DNA from: an uncultured Caulobacteraceae bacterium
Lineage (GTDB): Bacteria > Pseudomonadota > Alphaproteobacteria > Caulobacterales > TH1-2
Assembly: GCA_937967425.1 (NCBI GenBank)
Contig: CALBST010000352.1
Location: forward strand, 1-20,006
Length of the DNA stretch: 20,006 nt
Direction: 5' to 3'
Below the pieces are notes generated by a model, which was given only the letters and a program-made list of their open reading frames with translations, was not told the origin of the DNA and ran no database searches. Of this stretch, positions 15,149 through 20,006 are shown in pieces. The first letter of the stretch is position 1. Each line of letters starts with the position of its first letter. The position numbers and the translations under genes are program-made.

Positions 15149-15156
15149 TTAACCAT
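15149..15156 (+). promoter_or_regulatory. CtrA half-site TTAACCAT
   Basis: TTAACCAT exactly matches the extended CtrA half-site known in Caulobacter. It lies 5 bp from the FlbD-like palindrome in the divergent fliK-flgK region. A second TTAA at the 7-nt spacing is not present, so this is a half-site only and could be chance. Confidence 0.3.
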
Positions 15157-15306
15157 GGCCCCAAGCTTGCGTGGTGAATGCCCGATGCACCGGGCGTGGG
15201 TCTCTGGACCGGGCTGCGGCGCAGGGGAGAAAGCGTGTTGTTTCAAACGCTTAGAAGCGCTGATCGTGCGCCTTACGCGCTTGCGCGCGCCCGGCTGATT
15301 TTGCCT

Positions 15307-15323
15307 GGCGCCGGGCGCCTTTT
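15307..15323 (+). terminator. Small hairpin with T4 before the flgK RBS
   Basis: GGCGC-CGG-GCGCC (15307-15319) followed by TTTT looks like a short intrinsic terminator or attenuator in the flgK leader, just before the Shine-Dalgarno sequence GGGAG. The stem is only 5 bp, so confidence is low. Confidence 0.25.
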
Positions 15324-15338
15324 GCCGGGAGTGCGCTC

Positions 15339-17501
15339 ATGGTCGGTCTAACCAGCGTTCTCCTGGCCGGTCTTTCCGGCCTGCGCGCCGCGCAAACCGG
15401 CGTCGCCACCGTTTCGCAGAACATCGCCAACGCCAACACGCCCGGCTACGTCCGCACCGAGATGATCCTCGCGCCGCGCACGCAAATCGGCGCGGGCGCC
15501 GGCGTTGAGATCACCGGCATTCGCCGCGCCGCCGATCGCTTCCTCGCCACCGCAAGCTACATCGCCGCTTCCGCCGCCGGCTCCGCCTCCGCGCGCGCCG
15601 ATCTCCTCTCACGCGCGCAGCAAAGCTTTGGCGATCCATCGAGTGCGTCGTCCATGTTCGGCATGGTCGACGAGTATTGGTCGGCGCTCACCGAACTCGG
15701 CGTCGATCCCGCTTCGAGTTTGCGCCGCGCCGATGCGGTCAGCGCGCTGCAAGCGACCTATTCGGAAATCCATCGCATTGGCGACTCGTTGCAACAGCTG
15801 ATCAGCGAGGCGGATCAACGCATCGGCGACGCCGTCTCCGAAGCGCAAAATCTGATGAACCGGATCGCGGAGCTCAACAACGAGATCCGTCTCACCAAGC
15901 GGACCGGCGCCGACGCCAGCTCCGCCGAGAACGCTCAATCGGCGCTTATCGATCAGCTTTCCGAGCTGATGGACGTTCGCGCCACGCCGCAGGCGGATGG
16001 CAGCGTCCATATTCGTACCGGCGGCGGGGCGCTGCTTGTTGGCGTCACCGCCGCGACGTTGACCTATACGCCCAACCCGTCGCCTTATGCGACGCACGGC
16101 GTCATCTCGCTGAACGAAGAGCTGGGCTCGCAGACCAATATAGAGTCGTTCCTCACCGGCGGCTCGATAAAGGGTCTCTTGCAAGCCCGCGACGTCGATC
16201 TTCCCGGCCTCGCCGAAGCGCTCGGCGGCTACGCCGGCGCGCTCGCTGACGTCATGAACGCGGTTCACAACGAAAACGCGTCATCGCCTGCCGTGTCTTC
16301 GATGACGGGGCGTCAGACTGGTCTTCTGAGTACGGACGCACTCAATTTCACCGGCAGCGCCACAATCGCGCTCGTCGATTCCGGCGGTGTTCTGCGTGAC
16401 CGCCTCACCATCGATTTCGACGCACAGACCATCACGTCGGAATCCCCGCCCAACACCGTTTCGTTCGCCGGCGGCGGCACGATCGGCGATTTCGTCGATG
16501 CGCTAAACACCGCGCTCGCGGCTGAGACGCCATCTGCCGGCAGCGCCACGTTCATCGACGGCGTGCTCTCGCTTAACATGAGCGGCAACGCCGGCATCGT
16601 CATTCAGCAGGACGCCGCAGATCCGGCGCTCAGGGCAGGGCGCGGCTTCTCGCACTTCTTCGGCTTGAACGATCTCGTCTCGCGTCCGACGCCGCTCTTC
16701 TTCGAAAGCGGCATCAGCGGCAGCGATCTGCATGGATTTGCAGACGATGGCGCGATCTCCTACGAAATTCGCGACACGCAAGGGCGCTTCATTGCCAACC
16801 GCAGCGTGTCCATCACCGGGCCGCTCGCCGCGCCGGGTGCGACGTGGGATGATCTCCTCGCCGCGCTCAATGCGCCCGGCACTGGCCTTGGCGAATACGG
16901 CGCGTTCTCGCTCGATGCCGCGACGGGGCGCATCAGTTTCGCGGCGAACCCGGCCTTCAATGTCGAGCTGGTCAACGACACGACCCAGCGCGGCAACACC
17001 GGCGTTGCGTTCTCTGCGTTGCACGGCCTCGATTCCGCAGCCAGCGCTGGCCGCGCCACCGAAATCACCGTCAACGCGCTGATCGCCAACAACACCAATC
17101 GCCTTGCTGTCGGCCGCCCCGATCTTTCCGGGCTGATCGGCGCAAAGATCATCGAAGCCGGTGACAATCGCGGCGCCAATGCGCTCGCCGCCGCGCGCAA
17201 CACGATGCAGAACTTCGGCGCCGCGGGAGTTCTCACCGCCCAGACCGGCACGCTTGCGACCTACGCCGCGCGTCTTGGAGGCGAAGCAGGCCGCCTCGCC
17301 AGCGACGCCGAACGCCAGGCCGCGGGCGCCGCCGCTGTCGCCACGGCCGCCGCAGACCGCCGCGGCGAAATGGAATCCGTCAGCATCGATGACGAGCTGA
17401 TGAAAATGACCACCTACCAGAACGCCTACGCCGCCGCCGCGCGCGTCATCCAAGCCGCCACCGAAATGCTCGATGTGCTGATGACCATCGGCTACCGCTG
17501 A
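15339..17501 (+). CDS. flgK: Flagellar hook-filament junction protein FlgK (HAP1)
   Basis: FlgK is the first hook-associated protein. It replaces the FlgD cap and joins hook to filament through FlgL. The 720-residue protein has the conserved N-terminal D0 helix (LAGLSGLRAAQTGVATVSQ) and NIANANTPGYVR (about 26-38). A large variable central region follows, then a C-terminal D0 helix (MTTYQNAYAAAARVIQAATEMLDVLMTIG) at the very end, as in all FlgK. The ATG is preceded by GGGAG 7 nt upstream. flgL follows after 12 nt on the same strand, forming a two-gene operon divergent from fliK. The central domain is longer than in enterobacterial FlgK (about 550 residues), as is common in alphaproteobacteria. 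Confidence 0.95.
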   Translation: MVGLTSVLLAGLSGLRAAQTGVATVSQNIANANTPGYVRTEMILAPRTQIGAGAGVEITGIRRAADRFLATASYIAASAAGSASARADLLSRAQQSFGDPSSASSMFGMVDEYWSALTELGVDPASSLRRADAVSALQATYSEIHRIGDSLQQLISEADQRIGDAVSEAQNLMNRIAELNNEIRLTKRTGADASSAENAQSALIDQLSELMDVRATPQADGSVHIRTGGGALLVGVTAATLTYTPNPSPYATHGVISLNEELGSQTNIESFLTGGSIKGLLQARDVDLPGLAEALGGYAGALADVMNAVHNENASSPAVSSMTGRQTGLLSTDALNFTGSATIALVDSGGVLRDRLTIDFDAQTITSESPPNTVSFAGGGTIGDFVDALNTALAAETPSAGSATFIDGVLSLNMSGNAGIVIQQDAADPALRAGRGFSHFFGLNDLVSRPTPLFFESGISGSDLHGFADDGAISYEIRDTQGRFIANRSVSITGPLAAPGATWDDLLAALNAPGTGLGEYGAFSLDAATGRISFAANPAFNVELVNDTTQRGNTGVAFSALHGLDSAASAGRATEITVNALIANNTNRLAVGRPDLSGLIGAKIIEAGDNRGANALAAARNTMQNFGAAGVLTAQTGTLATYAARLGGEAGRLASDAERQAAGAAAVATAAADRRGEMESVSIDDELMKMTTYQNAYAAAARVIQAATEMLDVLMTIGYR

Positions 17502-17513
17502 GAGTAAACGAGA

Positions 17514-18443
17514 ATGTCCGCCAGTACGCCACTCAATGCCCGTTTCTTCATGCGCGCTCAGGGCGACGTGCGTCGCATCACCAGCGAACTGGGCAATCTG
17601 CAAGCCCAGATCGCGTCGGGCTCGAAGGCCAATACGCTGCAAGGCTTTGGCGGCGCCTCGAGCCGCATCCTCAGCGCCAGTTCGATGCGCGCCTCGACCG
17701 ACGCACGCGCTTCAGTCATCAACCAGCTCGAAGCCCGCTTCGGCGTGCAAGCTTCGGCGCTGGGTCAAATTTCCGACGCCACTCAGTCGCTGGCGCTCAC
17801 CATTCGCGAAGCCATCAGCGCTAATGACGGCCGCGGTGTTTCCACCGAACTCGAACTTGCGTTCAACGCCATCGTCGGCGCCCTGAACGAGACCTGGAAC
17901 GGCCAGCCCATGTTCGCCGGCGAACGCCAAAGCGGTTCGCCGGTGCGGATCACCTCGCTCGATGAGCTGGCGACAGCGACGCAGCCCGAGGATTTGTTCG
18001 ACGAAGCGTCACGTCATCAGATCATCGATCTCGGCGAGGGCGCGCCGATCAAGCTCGCGTCGAAAGCTTCAGAATTGTCGACCGATCTCTTCAACACGCT
18101 GCGCCAGCTCAAATATCTGCTTGACGGCGCCGGCGGCACGCTCGGTTCGCCGATGACCGGCTCCTATACTGGCGTGCTGCAAAACATCGCCGCCGACCTC
18201 GACGCGCACGCCAGGAGTTTCGTTACCGAAGAAGGCCGCACGGGTCAGTTGCAGAAGCGCTTCGAGGAAGATCGCTTGCGGCTTGAGGCGCGCTCGGATC
18301 TTTTGTCCAAGGAAATAGGCGATCAGACCGACGCCGATCTCGCCGAAGTTTCGATCCGCCTCAACACGCTGTTGACGCAGTATGAGGCGGCGGCAAAGAC
18401 ATTCGCCGAGCTCTCGCAGCTCTCGCTTCTCAAATATCTCTAA
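17514..18443 (+). CDS. flgL: Flagellar hook-filament junction protein FlgL (HAP3)
   Basis: FlgL (HAP3) sits between FlgK and the filament and has flagellin-like terminal helices. The 309-residue product starts MSASTPLNARFFMRAQGDVRRITSELGNLQAQIASGSKANTLQGFG, the flagellin/FlgL N-terminal D0-D1 pattern. It ends in a long helix, LAEVSIRLNTLLTQYEAAAKTFAELSQLSLLKYL, as in flagellin and FlgL C-termini. Size and position directly after flgK favour FlgL over flagellin. The gap is 12 nt, and a GAGAG overlapping the flgK stop may act as ribosome-binding site. No clear terminator follows within the 227 nt before mnmA. A dispersed repeat is found there instead. Confidence 0.94.
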   Translation: MSASTPLNARFFMRAQGDVRRITSELGNLQAQIASGSKANTLQGFGGASSRILSASSMRASTDARASVINQLEARFGVQASALGQISDATQSLALTIREAISANDGRGVSTELELAFNAIVGALNETWNGQPMFAGERQSGSPVRITSLDELATATQPEDLFDEASRHQIIDLGEGAPIKLASKASELSTDLFNTLRQLKYLLDGAGGTLGSPMTGSYTGVLQNIAADLDAHARSFVTEEGRTGQLQKRFEEDRLRLEARSDLLSKEIGDQTDADLAEVSIRLNTLLTQYEAAAKTFAELSQLSLLKYL

Positions 18444-18458
18444 GCACACGCACCAAGT

Positions 18459-18580
18459 TTCCCGGCCAAGGCGCGCGCATTGACAATGCGGCGAGCGCTG
18501 AGCCGGGACCCCAGTGTGTGACTAAGTACGGTGCGAGGGCTGCTGGGTCCCGGGTCTCACTGCGTTCGCCCCGGAAGCGT
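18459..18580. repeat. Dispersed repeat between flgL and mnmA
   Basis: The core inverted repeat is CCGGGACCCCAG (18503-18514) and CTGGGTCCCGG (18543-18553), pairing with one bulged C. Read on the minus strand, the surrounding sequence would encode RFRGERSETRDPA-like peptides, a pattern I recognise from spurious open frames in alphaproteobacterial intergenic repeats. The outer limits are approximate. The rest of the 18444-18670 gap holds no gene. Its end carries the mnmA Shine-Dalgarno sequence. Confidence 0.6.
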
Positions 18581-18670
18581 GGGTGTGTCAGCTTGCGCAA
18601 CTCCGCCGCCCACGTCATATCCACGAGCTTGAATTTCGTTCCGGACCTTGAATCCGGGAGGGGATAGAAG

Positions 18671-19921
18671 ATGACCATGCTCGACGCCGCGCCGCCACAG
18701 GCGCGCACACTCAATTCGCTCGGCTTCGCCAAGCCGCCATCCGAAACCCGCGTCGTCGCCGCCATGTCCGGCGGCGTGGATTCCTCGGTCGTCGCCGCGA
18801 TGCTGAAGCGCCAAGGCTACGACGTCGTCGGCGTCACCTTGCAGCTCTATGACCACGGCGCCGCCGTCAACAAGCCAGGCGCTTGCTGCGCCGGCCAAGA
18901 CATTCACGACGCCCGCCGCGTCGCCGACGCCTGTGGCTTTCCACATTACGTGCTCGACTACGAAAGCCGCTTTCGCCACGCCGTGATGGAAGATTTCGCC
19001 GATACCTATCTCGCGGGCGCGACGCCGATCCCCTGCGTGCGCTGCAATCAAACCGTGAAGTTCAAGGATCTAAAGCGCGTCGCTGAAGACCTTGGCGCTG
19101 ATTGTCTTGCCACCGGCCATTACGTGCAGCGCCTCGAAGGCCCCAACGGCGCTGAACTCCACCGCGCCGCCGACGCCAGTAAGGATCAAACCTATTTCCT
19201 GTTCGCGACCACGCGTGATCAGCTCAACTATCTGCGCTTCCCGCTCGGCGGTTTGCCGAAAAGCGAAACACGCGCGCTCGCCAACGAACTTGGCCTGCGC
19301 GTCGCTGAGAAGCCCGACAGCCAAGACATCTGCTTCGTGCCGAACGGCAAGTACCAGGACGTCGTGCAAAAGCTACGCCCGGACGCGATTGAGCCTGGTG
19401 AGATTGTGCATGTCGACGGCCGCGTCATGGGCGGGCACAACGGCATCATCAATTTCACCGTCGGCCAACGCCGTGGGCTCGGGCTAGCCACAGGCGAACC
19501 GCTCTTTGTTGTGAAGCTCGATGCCGCGAACAAGCGCGTCATCGTCGGCCCGCGTGAAGAACTGGGCGTTACGTGCATTGCGCTGAAGGAAGTGAATTGG
19601 ATCGGTGACGGCGAAGCGCCGCAAGATGGCCAAGACATTTTGGTCCGCGTTCGCTCTACACGCCCGCCCGTCGCAGCGAAGCTCTTCCTTGGACCGCCGG
19701 CGTCCCCGCCGGCGGTAACTGTCAGCAACGAGTCCAACACGCGAAAGACTACGCTCATTTCCACCGTCACCGCCGGCGAGACGCCGGCGGTCCAAGTGGC
19801 CCAAGCGCACGTCTTGCTTGACGCGCCGGAAGAGGGCGTAGCTCCCGGCCAAGCCGCCGTGTTCTACGACCCGCACTCCACGCGCGTCCTCGGCGGCGGC
19901 TGGATCATGAGTACGCAATGA
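18671..19921 (+). CDS. mnmA: tRNA-specific 2-thiouridylase MnmA with a repeat-derived insert
   Basis: MnmA makes the 2-thio group of uridine 34 in tRNA(Lys), tRNA(Glu) and tRNA(Gln), using ATP and sulfur relayed as a persulfide. The 416-residue protein has the PP-loop SGGVDSS (33-39) and Cys125 in PCVRCN, matching the E. coli Cys102 catalytic position. It also has the [21 protein letters not shown] and SKDQTYFLF segments, Cys221 in DSQDICF (E. coli Cys199) and the C-terminal [16 protein letters not shown]. The ATG has GGGAGG about 8 nt upstream. Oddly, about 36 residues (340-376), rich in Pro/Thr/Ser/Ala, interrupt the C-terminal beta-barrel domain between [11 protein letters not shown] and [10 protein letters not shown]. 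They coincide with an inverted-repeat element in the DNA. The reading frame is kept, so the enzyme may still work. The gene is not flagellar. Confidence 0.95.
   Translation: MTMLDAAPPQARTLNSLGFAKPPSETRVVAAMSGGVDSSVVAAMLKRQGYDVVGVTLQLYDHGAAVNKPGACCAGQDIHDARRVADACGFPHYVLDYESRFRHAVMEDFADTYLAGATPIPCVRCNQTVKFKDLKRVAEDLGADCLATGHYVQRLEGPNGAELHRAADASKDQTYFLFATTRDQLNYLRFPLGGLPKSETRALANELGLRVAEKPDSQDICFVPNGKYQDVVQKLRPDAIEPGEIVHVDGRVMGGHNGIINFTVGQRRGLGLATGEPLFVVKLDAANKRVIVGPREELGVTCIALKEVNWIGDGEAPQDGQDILVRVRSTRPPVAAKLFLGPPASPPAVTVSNESNTRKTTLISTVTAGETPAVQVAQAHVLLDAPEEGVAPGQAAVFYDPHSTRVLGGGWIMSTQ
19688..19796. repeat. Palindromic repeat pair inserted in frame in mnmA
   Basis: The left unit (19688-19719) and right unit (19766-19796) are inverted copies of about 30 nt, differing by a one-base indel and a few substitutions. 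Each contains its own hairpin: ACCGCCGGCG with CGCCGGCGGT, loop 4 nt in the left and 3 nt in the right. A 46-nt spacer separates them. The element encodes residues 340-376 of MnmA without a stop or frameshift. TGGACCGCCGGCG is shared with the palindrome at the end of flhA (3528-3553). Confidence 0.8.
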
Positions 19922-20006
19922 GCATCGACGACCAAGCGCGCGCTTTGCTGAAAGAGGTGATGACGCCCAAGCGCCGCGCGCGCCAACGCATCGCCGAGCC
20001 GCTGCG
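19918..20006 (+). CDS. Unidentified protein, N-terminal fragment
   Basis: The open frame starts at an ATG overlapping the mnmA stop (ATGA) and runs off the window after 29 complete codons: [20 protein letters not shown] followed by ARQRIAEPL. The four-base overlap suggests translational coupling with mnmA. The visible part is a charged, probably helical N-terminus. I do not recognise the family, and too little is present for a function. Confidence 0.6.
   Translation, partial: MSIDDQARALLKEVMTPKRRARQRIAEPL

Noticed and set aside
15306..15326. CTGGCGCCGGGCGCCTTTTGC considered as the flgK -24/-12 element
   Set aside because: The distance between GG and GC does not fit the required 10 nt for any GG in this stretch.
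18430..18765. 111-codon minus-strand frame over the flgL-mnmA gap
   Set aside because: Its RFRGERSETRDPA-like product is the translation of a dispersed repeat, and it overlaps the mnmA start.

Overview
The window is the core of a flagellar gene cluster from a GC-rich alphaproteobacterium, most likely of the Caulobacterales (Caulobacteraceae or Hyphomonadaceae). The evidence is FlbD, an NtrC-type activator with a degenerate receiver, the FlbE-type FliH, SciP (the CtrA-inhibiting DUF1153 protein) beside flgE, and CtrA- and FlbD-like sites upstream of flagellar operons. The gene order fliF-fliG-fliH(flbE)-fliN-flbD-flhA, with sciP, flgE, flgD and fliK upstream, resembles that of Caulobacter.

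Layout. (1) Positions 3-1884, plus strand: fliI and fliJ (export ATPase and its stalk protein), separated by an inverted pair of palindromic repeats. (2) 1962-3409, minus strand: a small hypothetical membrane protein and a MinD/ParA-type ATPase. (3) 3552-10700, minus strand: fliF-fliG-fliH-fliN-flbD-flhA, tightly packed, read from a region at about 10701-10815 that carries a CtrA-like box and an FlbD-type palindrome. (4) 11002-15044, minus strand: fliK-flgD-flgE, then sciP with its own leader. (5) 15339-18443, plus strand: flgK-flgL, divergent from fliK across a 294-bp regulatory region with two FlbD-like palindromes. (6) 18671-20006, plus strand: mnmA (tRNA 2-thiouridylase) and the first 29 codons of an unidentified gene translationally coupled to it.

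The genes build one machine. FliF, FliG and FliN make the MS ring and rotor. FlhA, FliH, FliI and FliJ form the export gate and energising complex. FliK sets hook length, FlgD caps and FlgE forms the hook, and FlgK/FlgL join hook to filament. FlbD and SciP tie expression to assembly and to the cell cycle.

I find no new multigene system. The less ordinary content is non-coding: at least four different palindromic repeat families sit in or next to genes. One appears to be inserted in frame inside mnmA. Another lies between fliI and fliJ and supplies the fliJ ribosome-binding site inside a hairpin. No rRNA, tRNA, CRISPR array, transposase or phage gene was seen.
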